A stretch of DNA of 14,428 nt. It comes from SIG438 sp034117945 (GTDB lineage: Bacteria > Bacillota > Clostridia > HGM11514). How positions within the stretch are numbered: position 1 is the first letter of the stretch; every line of letters starts with the position of its first letter. The position numbers and the translations under genes are program-made. A model generated the notes under the pieces. The model worked only from the letters and a program-made list of their open reading frames with translations. It was not told the DNA's origin and ran no database searches. The stretch is from NCBI GenBank assembly GCA_034117945.1, contig JAXEOR010000199.1, positions 1-14,428 on the forward strand. Reading direction: 5' to 3'. This document shows positions 1 to 7,196 of this stretch, one piece after another.

Positions 1-599
1 GAAACGCAAAGCTGCTTCAGATAATCCAGCTTTTCAATGATCCCCTGTAAATTTCCTCCGTAAAAATCATTGTTTTGAATCACGCCCTGTTCATCCGGCA
101 AAAACCGAGGTGTTTCGGAAAGAGAAGCATGAAGAGTAAAAGGGGTCAGCTTTCCGGTCAGATCGCACTGTCCTTTTTTGGCAAACCGGTCAGGAAAGAT
201 CTGATACATCACCTTGCCGTGATAACAGGAGGGAACGGTGTATTCCCCATCATAGCAGGTCAGCTGCCATTTCTCCCCCTCCTCCATGTTGGTCTGGTCA
301 TAGCCCTGGCGAAACAGCCGGAAGGAGCTCCCCTCCTGAACAATGACAAAATAATAAAAATACAGTCCCCTCCGAAACAGAGAAAAGCTGCCTCCAAACC
401 GCTCATAATCTCCCTCGTCCCCCAGCTTTGCAAAAGGAACCCGCAGCAAAAACCCCTCTTCATTTTCCACTGACAAAAACACCTTCTGCGCCGCGCACGA
501 ACGAGGAATCAGCAGACTCATCCTGCAAGGCTGCTGCTCCCGCAGACAGCCAAAGGGAGACTTGAATTCCATTTTTTTGCTGTCATATAAAATTCTCAC
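1..599 (-). CDS. GH13 alpha-glucan hydrolase (neopullulanase/alpha-amylase type), 3' end outside window
   Basis: First 199 codons of a glycoside hydrolase family 13 enzyme, which would hydrolyse alpha-1,4 (and perhaps alpha-1,6) bonds in glycogen, maltodextrin or pullulan-like glucans. The reading frame is open from 599 to the left edge. Residues 1-120 look like a beta-rich N-terminal domain. Residues 132-139 (YQIFPDRF) are the first conserved block of the GH13 barrel, and residues 178-194 (DFYGGNLQGI followed by IEKLDYLK) are the usual block before strand 2. The catalytic Asp/Glu/Asp residues would lie beyond the edge. No signal peptide is visible, so a cytoplasmic enzyme is likely. The start is taken as GTG at 599-597 because GAGGTGA sits about 5 nt upstream and an in-frame TGA lies four codons upstream; an in-frame ATG at 572 is the alternative. 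It follows glgP by 60 bases and may act with it in glycogen breakdown. The exact substrate cannot be told. Confidence 0.85.
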   Translation of the reverse strand, partial: MRILYDSKKMEFKSPFGCLREQQPCRMSLLIPRSCAAQKVFLSVENEEGFLLRVPFAKLGDEGDYERFGGSFSLFRRGLYFYYFVIVQEGSSFRLFRQGYDQTNMEEGEKWQLTCYDGEYTVPSCYHGKVMYQIFPDRFAKKGQCDLTGKLTPFTLHASLSETPRFLPDEQGVIQNNDFYGGNLQGIIEKLDYLKQLCV

Positions 600-615
600 C
601 CAATCACCTCATCAG

Positions 616-644
616 AAAAAGTGCGGAACCAGACGGTTCCGCAC
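616..644 (-). terminator. Intrinsic terminator after glgP
   Basis: A perfect 10-bp stem (GTGCGGAACC at 621-630 pairing with GGTTCCGCAC at 635-644) with a 4-nt loop is followed on the minus strand by five T residues (620-616). It starts 15 bases after the glgP stop and ends 16 bases before the GH13 GTG start, so it probably reduces rather than abolishes expression of the GH13 gene from the glg promoter. Confidence 0.85.
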
Positions 645-659
645 CTTGGCAGTACCCTA

Positions 660-3071
660 TTACTTCATATTCCAAATGTTTTGTGCATATTCCTTCACTG
701 CCCGGTCGGCAGAGAAAATGCCGGCTTTTGCAATATTGATCAAGGACATTCTGGTAAACCTCTCCTTGTCCTGATAAGCCTTGGAAACCTCCTGCTGTGC
801 CCGGACATAATCGTCAAAATCAGCCAAAGTCATATAGCCGTCTGCCACACCGTAGGTATTGGTCAGCAGCGATTTTACAATATCGTCAAACCGGGCGCCC
901 AGTGCGTCAGAGGAAAGCAGCTGCATAATATCGTTCAGCTCCGGATTTCTCCGGCAGTAATACAAGGGATCATAGCCCTTGCGCCACAGCTCCTCCACCT
1001 CATTGGCCCGCAGACCGAACAGGAACATATTGTCATCCCCCACCTGCTCGTGGATCTCCACATTAGCACCGTCCAGTGTTCCGATGGTGACTGCGCCGTT
1101 GATCATCAATTTCATATTGCCCGTACCGGAGGCTTCCTTCCCGGCAATGGAAATCTGCTCTGAGATTTCTGCCGCAGGAATGATAATTTCCGCCAGAGAA
1201 ACCTTATAATCCTCCACAAACACAACCTTGATTTTATCCCGCACCGCAGGATCTGAATTGATCACATTAGACAGAGCCACAATCAGCCGAATCACCTGCT
1301 TTGCCATAAAATATCCGGCAGAAGCCTTGGCTGCAAAAATGAAGGTGCGGGGCGGCACGTCCAGATTTGGGTTTTGCTTTAGCTGACGATACATATGAAT
1401 AATTTGCAGGGCATTGAGCAGCTGGCGCTTATATTCGTGCAGCCGCTTGATCTGCACATCAAACAAGGAATCCGGATCCACCATCACGCCGTTTGCTTTG
1501 GCAATATAATTGCTCAAGGCCACCTTTTTGGCATGCTTAATCTCCCGCAGCCGCTGGGCAACGGCGGTATCGTCCTGATAGGCAGTCAGCTTTTCCAGCT
1601 GCGTGGCGTCCTCCAAAAAGCCGTCTCCGATCAGCTCCCTGATCAAAGAGGTCAGCTCCGGATTTGCCTGGCACAGCCATCTGCGGTATGCAATTCCGTT
1701 GGTGACATTGGTGAACCGATCCGGCTGGAGCCTATAATAATCCTGAAAAATGCTTTCCTTTAAAATATCGGAATGGAGCTTGGAAACACCGTTAATTTTA
1801 TGGCAAGCCGCCAAGCACAGATTGGCCATGCGAACCTCACCGTTGGCAATGGCGGCCATATAGTCAATTTTTGCACGGTCGCCGGGATACTGGGCATACA
1901 GCTCGTTTACCAGCCGGCGGTTAATTTCGCAAACAATAGAATAAATTCTGGGTAGCTGCTCTGAGAACAGAGACTGGCTCCACCGCTCCAGCGCCTCGCT
2001 CATAACGGTATGGTTGGTATAGGAAAGGGTTTTTTTGGTGATTTCCCATGCGTCATCCCAGCCGTAATCATGCTCATCCACCAAAATGCGCATCAATTCA
2101 GGAACGCACAGGGCGGGATGGGTATCATTGATGTGAATGGCCACCTTATCCGCAAGAGTGTCCAATGTTCCGTATTTGCGCAAATGCTGATCCACAATGC
2201 TTTGCAGCGATGCGGAAACCAGCAGATACTGCTGCTTTAATCTTAACCGCTTGCCGTCAATATGATCATCCGCCGGATACAGCACCTTGGAAATAACCTC
2301 CGCCATGGTATCCTGTTCCAGGGCCTTGGCATAATCTCCCCGAGAAAAAGCGTTCATGTCCAGCCGGTTGGGAGACTGAGCGCTCCACAGCACCAGCTTA
2401 TTCACCGCCTTGGAATGATAGCCCGAAATAAACATATCGTAAGGAACAGCCATAACAGACTGATAATCATGATGGCTGATCCGAAGCTTGCCGTCGTCAA
2501 ACCATTCAGACACCTGCCCGCCGAATTTCACCTCATAGGCCTCGTCGCTTCTGGGCACCAGCCAAACCCCGCCTAAATTCAGCCAGTCATCCGGAAATTC
2601 CATCTGCCAGCCATCCACAATGCTTTGCTTGAAAATCCCGAATTCATACCGGATGGAAAACCCGGTGGCGGGCATACCCAGGGTGGTCATAGAATCCATA
2701 TAGCAGGAGGCCAAACGGCCGAGACCGCCGTTTCCCAGACCCGCATCCGGCTCCATTTCATACAGCCGGTTCAAATCCACACCCCAGTCCTTCAGCACCG
2801 ATTTAAAATTCTGCTCCAGCCCCAGGTTAAATAAATTATTCCGCAGCGATGTGCCCACCAAAAACTCCATGGACATATAATAAACCTGCTTTTTTTCCTT
2901 TGCCGTTACCTCGTCTGTAAATGCCTTGCGCTGAGCAGACAGCAAATCACGAATGGTAATGCACAGCGTCTTATACATCTGCTGCTCCGTAGCCTCCTTG
3001 GCATGGCACCCGAAGGTGCGCAGGCTGGTTTCCTCCAGCAGCTGTGCAATTTCCTGTTTTTTTAACTTCAA
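660..3071 (-). CDS. glgP: Glycogen/alpha-glucan phosphorylase (GT35)
   Basis: Releases glucose-1-phosphate from the non-reducing ends of glycogen or maltodextrin using phosphate and pyridoxal phosphate; cytoplasmic. The 803 residues are the normal length for bacterial phosphorylases. Conserved blocks include YYMSMEFLVG (64-73), GLGNGGLGRLASC (111-123), HINDTHPAL (313-321), TNVTNGI (454-460), QIKRLHEYKRQ (540-550) and EASGTGNMK (646-654), in which Lys654 is the expected PLP-binding lysine. Nothing essential seems missing. The start is TTG (3071-3069): AGGAG lies 6 nt upstream and the next in-frame Met is residue 32, inside the conserved N-terminal region. It follows glgA after 50 bases and is the last operon gene before a strong terminator. 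Whether glycogen or maltodextrin is preferred cannot be decided from sequence. Confidence 0.97.
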   Translation of the reverse strand: MKLKKQEIAQLLEETSLRTFGCHAKEATEQQMYKTLCITIRDLLSAQRKAFTDEVTAKEKKQVYYMSMEFLVGTSLRNNLFNLGLEQNFKSVLKDWGVDLNRLYEMEPDAGLGNGGLGRLASCYMDSMTTLGMPATGFSIRYEFGIFKQSIVDGWQMEFPDDWLNLGGVWLVPRSDEAYEVKFGGQVSEWFDDGKLRISHHDYQSVMAVPYDMFISGYHSKAVNKLVLWSAQSPNRLDMNAFSRGDYAKALEQDTMAEVISKVLYPADDHIDGKRLRLKQQYLLVSASLQSIVDQHLRKYGTLDTLADKVAIHINDTHPALCVPELMRILVDEHDYGWDDAWEITKKTLSYTNHTVMSEALERWSQSLFSEQLPRIYSIVCEINRRLVNELYAQYPGDRAKIDYMAAIANGEVRMANLCLAACHKINGVSKLHSDILKESIFQDYYRLQPDRFTNVTNGIAYRRWLCQANPELTSLIRELIGDGFLEDATQLEKLTAYQDDTAVAQRLREIKHAKKVALSNYIAKANGVMVDPDSLFDVQIKRLHEYKRQLLNALQIIHMYRQLKQNPNLDVPPRTFIFAAKASAGYFMAKQVIRLIVALSNVINSDPAVRDKIKVVFVEDYKVSLAEIIIPAAEISEQISIAGKEASGTGNMKLMINGAVTIGTLDGANVEIHEQVGDDNMFLFGLRANEVEELWRKGYDPLYYCRRNPELNDIMQLLSSDALGARFDDIVKSLLTNTYGVADGYMTLADFDDYVRAQQEVSKAYQDKERFTRMSLINIAKAGIFSADRAVKEYAQNIWNMK

Positions 3072-3121
3072 ATTGATCTCCTACCTTTCCGCTGCCGCAA
3101 AAAAGACTGCGGCAAAAAATT

Positions 3122-4558
3122 TCATTGTTGGCCGGTCAGCTCCCGGTAAAGCCCCAGATATTCCTGAGCCGGGTTTTTCCAGCCGCTGTTATATTTCATA
3201 ATATTTTTGATATGCTGATTCCATTTGTCATGATTGTGATAAAAATCCACTGCCCGCTCCACTGCATGAAACATATCGTGGGCATTAAACAGCTTAAAGG
3301 TGAACCCCCGCCCCTCCAGGGTTTCGGTATTCAAAGCGGGAACGGTGTCAAACAGTCCCCCTGTTTCCCGCACAATGGGAACAGCACCGTACCGCATGGC
3401 GATCAGCTGGGACAGCCCACAGGGCTCGCTTTTGGAGGGCATCAAAAACAAATCCGCCCCTGCATATACCTGGCTGGCCAGGCCGGAATCAAACAAAATA
3501 TTTGCCGATACTCTGCCGGGGTACTGATATTCCATAAACCGGAAGCAATCCTCAAACCGAGCGTCTCCCGTTCCCACAACCACAAACTGCAGATCCAGGC
3601 TCATCAGCTGATTGGACATGTATTCCACCAGCTCCAGCCCCTTGTGCGCCACCAGCCGGGAAATCATCGCCACAATGGGAACATCCTCCCGAACCTCCAG
3701 CCCCAGCCGCTCCTGCAAATGCCGTTTATTGGCTCGTTTCCCTTCCAGATCTCCCGGGCCGTAATTCAAAAACAGCTTAGGATCCTTTTTGGGATTGAAC
3801 ACCTCCGTGTCAATCCCGTTGGTAATGCCGCATAATTTATACTGATTTTCACGCAAAATGCCGTCCAGTCCGTGGGCAAAATAGGCATGCAAAATTTCAT
3901 AGGAATAGGTCTTGGACACGGTTGTCAGCTTATCCGCCGTTACAATGGCGCCCTTCATCAGGTTGATGCAGTCGCCGAAATAAAGAACGTTGCGCCACTG
4001 GCCTCCAAGCCCCAGAATTTCACTGCAAAAGGATTCCGGCATCTTCCCCTGATACTCAATATTATGAATGGTAAATACCGTTTTTATGTTCAAATAGTCT
4101 CCAAAGGCGAAATGAGCCTTTAAAAACACCGGAATCAGCGCCGTTTGCCAGTCATTGCAATGAATCACGTCCGGATAATAGTTCAAATGCTGCAGGGATT
4201 CCAGCACCGCCTTGGAAAAGAAGGCAAACCGCTCCCCATCGTCATAATTCCCGTACAAACCGTCACGGTTAAAATAATATTCGTTATCAATAAAATAATA
4301 GGTCAGCTTCCGGCTGCGGGACACCGCTTTAAAAATGCCGGTATATACCTGCCGCCAGGCAAGCATGGTAGCAAAGGAAGTCACATACTCCATTTCAAAA
4401 TCCGAGCCGAACTTGATGGAACGGTAATAGGGCAGAAACACCGTTACCTCCACATCCTTCTGCCGGGACAGCTCTACAGGAAGCCCCTGCATCACATCCC
4501 CCAGCCCTCCTGATTTCACATAGGGAGCCCCTTCGCTTGCTGCAAATAAAACCTTCAT
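3122..4558 (-). CDS. glgA: Glycogen synthase, ADP-glucose dependent (GT5)
   Basis: Transfers glucose from ADP-glucose to the growing end of an alpha-1,4-glucan; cytoplasmic, the polymerising step of glycogen synthesis. The 478 residues are the standard bacterial GlgA length. The N-terminal KSGGLGDV (15-22) is the ADP-glucose-binding K-x-G-G-L motif. HCNDW (133-137), TIHNIEYQGK (163-172) and the SRL..HKG region (300-307) follow, and the C-terminal block SKSEPCGLSQLIAMRYG (375-391) carries Glu378, equivalent to the conserved catalytic-site Glu. The ATG overlaps the glgD TGA (ATGA at 4558-4555), so the two are probably translationally coupled, and AAGGAG sits 7 nt upstream within the last glgD codons. 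Its position between glgD and glgP matches the usual Bacillota glg order. Confidence 0.97.
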   Translation of the reverse strand: MKVLFAASEGAPYVKSGGLGDVMQGLPVELSRQKDVEVTVFLPYYRSIKFGSDFEMEYVTSFATMLAWRQVYTGIFKAVSRSRKLTYYFIDNEYYFNRDGLYGNYDDGERFAFFSKAVLESLQHLNYYPDVIHCNDWQTALIPVFLKAHFAFGDYLNIKTVFTIHNIEYQGKMPESFCSEILGLGGQWRNVLYFGDCINLMKGAIVTADKLTTVSKTYSYEILHAYFAHGLDGILRENQYKLCGITNGIDTEVFNPKKDPKLFLNYGPGDLEGKRANKRHLQERLGLEVREDVPIVAMISRLVAHKGLELVEYMSNQLMSLDLQFVVVGTGDARFEDCFRFMEYQYPGRVSANILFDSGLASQVYAGADLFLMPSKSEPCGLSQLIAMRYGAVPIVRETGGLFDTVPALNTETLEGRGFTFKLFNAHDMFHAVERAVDFYHNHDKWNQHIKNIMKYNSGWKNPAQEYLGLYRELTGQQ

Positions 4559-5676
4559 ACCTGTTCTCCTTTTTTGATGACAATCGGCGCTGCTTCTGCG
4601 CCCTTTAATTCCACACCTTCCGAAATTCTCACATCCTTGTCTGTGATCACATGGTCGATGTTACAATCCTTTTCAATTTCGGTTCCCTGCATAATCACGC
4701 AGTTTTTCACCACCGCTCCTTTTCCAACCTTCACATCACGGAACAGCACCGAATTTTCCACCTGTCCCTCAATGCGGCAGCCGTCTGCAATGATGCAGTC
4801 GTCCACCCGAGACTCCTCCCCGTAAAAGGAGGGAATTGCATCTCTTACCTTGGTATAAATAGGACGGTCGCTGCGGAACAGATCCTTGCGGACCTCCTCC
4901 TCTGCCAGCCGCAGGTTGTTTTTGTAATAAACGGCAATGCTGTCATTTCTCAGCACCACGCCGTTAAACCGGGACACATGAACCGACAGCCCCTCCCGAT
5001 GAAAGGCCCGGAGCAGAAATTCCCGCTCAAAATGGTGCTGATCCCGAGCCACGGAAAGCTTAATTACATCAATCAGATGCTGGCGCTTCATCAGAAACAT
5101 GCCCATTCCCACCATGGTATCCTGTTCATGGCCTACCAGATTCACCGCCATATCCGTCACATTTCCCTTTTCGTCCGCCTTCATCAGCAAATCATGCTGA
5201 ACGCCCTTGTCCGCCTCCCGGAAGGCATGGGCCACCACGGTCACATCGCAGCCCGACTGGATATGCTCATCCAAAATCGGGTCATAATCAATGTTGCAAA
5301 TGGTGGTGGAATCAGAAAGCAGAACATATTCCTCCTGCCGTTTGCTTAAAAAATTCAAAGCTACATTCAGCGCCTCCAGCTTGCCTCGATACACGCTGGT
5401 CTGCCCGGTCACAAAGGGAGGCAGCAGAAAAACGCCGCCGTTTTTGCTGTTCAAATCCCACTCTCCGCAGGAGCCTAAATGGTCCATCAATGACTGATAA
5501 TTGTATTTTGTAATCACGCCGATGTAAGAAATGCCGGAATTCACCATATTGGATAATACAAAGTCAATCTGACGGTACCGCCCCCCAAAGGGCAAGGAGG
5601 CTACCGTTCTGTTATAGGTTAAATCAGCCATTGCATTATCGTAAATATTAGAAAAAATAATGCCAATCATTTTCAT
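4555..5676 (-). CDS. glgD: Glucose-1-phosphate adenylyltransferase regulatory subunit GlgD
   Basis: Partner of GlgC. In studied Bacillota GlgD is a paralogue that associates with GlgC and raises its activity rather than catalysing efficiently alone. The 373 residues align with GlgC from the opening (MKMIGIIFSNIYDN, then RTVASLPFGGRYRQIDF at 23-39) to the C-terminal left-handed beta-helix repeats (about 290-365). Two features show that it is GlgD: the N-terminal GGxGxRL nucleotide loop of GlgC is absent, and the GlgC SGDHIYKMDY block is replaced by SDSTTICNIDY (121-131), where an ungapped alignment puts Thr at the catalytic Asp position. I chose ATG at 5676 because it gives the family's usual N-terminus; an upstream TTG at 5709 has no ribosome binding site. 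The gap to glgC is 44 bases, and the gene overlaps glgA by 4. Confidence 0.94.
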   Translation of the reverse strand: MKMIGIIFSNIYDNAMADLTYNRTVASLPFGGRYRQIDFVLSNMVNSGISYIGVITKYNYQSLMDHLGSCGEWDLNSKNGGVFLLPPFVTGQTSVYRGKLEALNVALNFLSKRQEEYVLLSDSTTICNIDYDPILDEHIQSGCDVTVVAHAFREADKGVQHDLLMKADEKGNVTDMAVNLVGHEQDTMVGMGMFLMKRQHLIDVIKLSVARDQHHFEREFLLRAFHREGLSVHVSRFNGVVLRNDSIAVYYKNNLRLAEEEVRKDLFRSDRPIYTKVRDAIPSFYGEESRVDDCIIADGCRIEGQVENSVLFRDVKVGKGAVVKNCVIMQGTEIEKDCNIDHVITDKDVRISEGVELKGAEAAPIVIKKGEQV

Positions 5677-5720
5677 TGCTCTAACCTGCCTTTTTGATAG
5701 TTTATCCAACCGTAGGATTT

Positions 5721-6917
5721 TTAATAAACTTCCTTCACTGCCACCGTCTGGTTTTGATCTACAATCTTCTTTTTCCCTACCACGGTAATGCCCCAGTCCT
5801 TTTTATCGTAATACTCAGGCAAATCACCCACCTTGGCATTCATTCCCACCAAGGCCTCTTCTCCCAAAATGGCATATTTCACATTTGCCCCCTTGCGGAT
5901 GACCGCATTGGGCATCACCACGCTGTCGCGGACATAAGCATCCCGCTCAATCACGCAACCCGTAAAAATAATAGAATGTTCTACCCGCCCGTGAATCTCG
6001 CAGCCCTCTGCCACAAAGGAATTGGCAATCTGGGAATCCCGCCCGATAAAGCTGGAGGGCTGGGCATAGTTTCTGGCGTAAATTTTAAAATCCGCATCCT
6101 TCAGATTCGGAAAGTTCGGATCGCCTTCCTCCCGCAACAAATCCATATTGGCCTCCCACAGGCTTTCAATGGTTCCCACGTCCTTCCAATAGCCTTGAAA
6201 TTCATATCCGAACAGTCTTTTTTTATCCCTTAAGAGGTTGGGAATAATATTTTTCCCAAAATCATTGGAAGAGGTTGTGTCCTCATCATCCGCAATCAAA
6301 TATTCTCTTAAAATCTTCCAGCTAAAAATGTAAATCCCCATGGAAGCCTTGGTGCTTTTGGGGTTTTTGGGCTTTTCCTCAAATTCCTTAATGGCTCCGT
6401 TTTTATTCAAGGTCATAATGCCAAACCGGGAGGCCTCCTCCGAAGGCACGTCCAGCACCGCAATGGTACATTCCGCCTCTTTTTCCTCATGATAGGCCAG
6501 CATTTTGGAGTAATCCATTTTATAAATATGATCCCCCGACAGCACCAGCACATACTCCGGATCATACCGCTCAATAAAGGGAATATTCTGCAGCACCGCA
6601 TTGGCAGTTCCCTTATACCACTCTGTTTTTTTGCTTCTAGAATAGGGCGGCAAAATATGCGCTCCTCCGAAATTTCGATTCAGTCCCCAGGGCTGGCCGT
6701 TTCCCACATACTCATTTAATTCCAAAGGCTGATACTGAGTCAAAATTCCCACCGTATCAATCCCGGAATTTACGCAGTTGGACAAAGGAAAGTCAATAAT
6801 CCGGTATTTCCCCCCGAAGGGTACGGCAGGCTTTGCGGTTTGCTCTGTCAGCACCTTGAGCCGGCTCCCCTGACCGCCGGCCAGCAGCATTGCAACACAT
6901 TCCTTTCTTCTTGCCAT
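5721..6917 (-). CDS. glgC: Glucose-1-phosphate adenylyltransferase catalytic subunit
   Basis: Makes ADP-glucose and pyrophosphate from glucose-1-phosphate and ATP, the committed and normally allosterically controlled step of bacterial glycogen synthesis; cytoplasmic. The 398 residues fit the Bacillota GlgC length. Visible motifs are GGQGSRL (14-20, nucleotide loop), KPAVPFGGKYRIIDFPLSNC (29-48), WYKGTANAVLQN (100-111), SGDHIYKMDY (127-136, Asp129 being the expected catalytic Asp), FEEKP (179-183) and YWKDVGTI (243-250), followed by a beta-helix C-terminal domain (about 290-375). ATG at 6917 has GGAG 7 nt upstream. First gene of the operon, with the consensus promoter about 250 bases upstream and a highly structured leader in between, so control at the leader level is likely. 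Confidence 0.97.
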   Translation of the reverse strand: MARRKECVAMLLAGGQGSRLKVLTEQTAKPAVPFGGKYRIIDFPLSNCVNSGIDTVGILTQYQPLELNEYVGNGQPWGLNRNFGGAHILPPYSRSKKTEWYKGTANAVLQNIPFIERYDPEYVLVLSGDHIYKMDYSKMLAYHEEKEAECTIAVLDVPSEEASRFGIMTLNKNGAIKEFEEKPKNPKSTKASMGIYIFSWKILREYLIADDEDTTSSNDFGKNIIPNLLRDKKRLFGYEFQGYWKDVGTIESLWEANMDLLREEGDPNFPNLKDADFKIYARNYAQPSSFIGRDSQIANSFVAEGCEIHGRVEHSIIFTGCVIERDAYVRDSVVMPNAVIRKGANVKYAILGEEALVGMNAKVGDLPEYYDKKDWGITVVGKKKIVDQNQTVAVKEVY

Positions 6918-6924
6918 AAAAAAT

Positions 6925-6995
6925 CTCCATTCCGCTGCTCCGCACAGCCTGTTGTTTTAATTTCTCTTATCAGCGGAGCAAGGAATGATAAGAGA
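6925..6995 (-). promoter_or_regulatory. Putative RNA switch at the glgC ribosome binding site
   Basis: Two mutually competing pairings can be drawn. Pairing A is a perfect 10-bp stem (TCTCTTATCA at 6963-6972 with TGATAAGAGA at 6986-6995) with a 13-base loop. Pairing B joins that loop (6973-6987, GCGGAGCAAGGAATG on the plus strand) with 6928-6943 (CATTCCGCTGCTCCGC on the plus strand): 8 bp plus 6 bp around a small internal loop. The inner arm of B ends on the first base of the glgC GGAG ribosome binding site (6928-6925), so B would crowd the site and A would free it. The pairings are seen directly; a regulatory function is inferred. No known riboswitch class is recognised. Confidence 0.5.
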
Positions 6996-7001
6996 TTTTT
7001 T
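6963..7001 (+). terminator. Plus-strand terminator-like hairpin inside the glgC leader
   Basis: The 10-bp stem at 6963-6972/6986-6995 is followed on the plus strand by six T residues (6996-7001), the form of an intrinsic terminator for transcription running antisense to glgC. On the minus strand the hairpin is followed by AATTAAAAC, so it should not stop the glg operon. The stem is AT-rich and the loop is 13 bases, so efficiency is uncertain. Confidence 0.4.
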
Positions 7002-7002
7002 C

Positions 7003-7051
7003 GCCCATGTGCGTTTCCGAAGGCGTTAGCCGAGGAAAATTTCGCACGGGC
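7003..7051 (-). promoter_or_regulatory. Extended imperfect hairpin in the glgC leader
   Basis: A 49-base segment folds almost completely: GCCC/GGGC (7003-7006 with 7048-7051), GTGCG/CGCAC (7009-7013 with 7043-7047), TTTCC/GGAAA (7014-7018 with 7034-7038) and GGC/GCC (7022-7024 with 7029-7031), separated by small bulges. The end of the short leader open frame lies in it. It looks like a structured RNA element of the 5' UTR; no family is recognised. Confidence 0.5.
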
Positions 7052-7091
7052 AATTGATTCCGCCGGAGGCTAACATGAAAGGAACTTTCAT
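7026..7091 (-). CDS. Possible 21-residue leader peptide upstream of glgC
   Basis: An ATG at 7091 with an excellent ribosome binding site (GGATGGAG ending 6 nt upstream) opens a 21-codon frame that ends with TAA at 7028-7026, about 110 bases before glgC. The peptide begins MKVPFMLASG and contains a CPC motif near its C-terminus. It has no visible domain. The start codon lies inside a perfect palindrome (7071-7095) and the last codons lie inside the hairpin at 7003-7051, so ribosome occupancy could change leader folding. It might be a true regulatory uORF or a chance frame; the strong ribosome binding site is the main support. Confidence 0.4.
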   Translation of the reverse strand: MKVPFMLASGGINCPCEIFLG

Positions 7092-7095
7092 GTTA
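7071..7095 (-). promoter_or_regulatory. Perfect palindrome in the glgC leader (operator or RNA hairpin)
   Basis: Arms TAACATGAAAG (7071-7081) and CTTTCATGTTA (7085-7095) are perfectly complementary over 11 bp with a 3-base centre. The site lies about 70 bases downstream of the transcription start and includes the start codon of the short leader frame. As DNA it has the form of a dimeric repressor site; as RNA it would hide that start codon. It does not match the usual CcpA cre pattern. Confidence 0.5.
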
Positions 7096-7111
7096 ATCTC
7101 CATCCTTTGCT

Positions 7112-7155
7112 TCTGTGGGTTTTCCCAGGCTGTGCCGGGGATCCATTCCCACAGA
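7112..7155 (-). promoter_or_regulatory. 5'-most hairpin of the glg operon transcript
   Basis: TCTGTGGG (7112-7119) pairs with CCCACAGA (7148-7155) over 8 bp. Inside it, TCCC/GGGA and GGC/GCC pairs can extend the helix. It begins only a few bases after the predicted transcription start, so it may stabilise the 5' end of the mRNA or form the first domain of a larger leader RNA. Confidence 0.45.
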
Positions 7156-7167
7156 TATTTCCTTCTT

Positions 7168-7196
7168 ATTATACTGCATTCAAAACAAATTGTCAA
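7168..7196 (-). promoter_or_regulatory. Sigma-A promoter of the glg operon
   Basis: The minus strand carries a perfect -35 TTGACA (7196-7191), a 17-base spacer and a perfect -10 TATAAT (7173-7168). Transcription should start near 7160, giving a glgC leader of about 240 bases. The -35 lies in the arm of a large inverted repeat (7187-7224). Confidence 0.92.

Noticed and set aside
3093..3114. Hairpin between glgA and glgP (TGCCGCA/TGCGGCA)
   Set aside because: On the minus strand the T run lies before the stem, not after it, so it does not have the form of a terminator; at most an mRNA processing or stability hairpin.
3125..3835. 236-codon plus-strand frame opposite glgA
   Set aside because: Antisense shadow of a conserved gene, with no family resemblance; similar plus-strand frames lie opposite glgP, glgD, glgC and the GH78-like gene.
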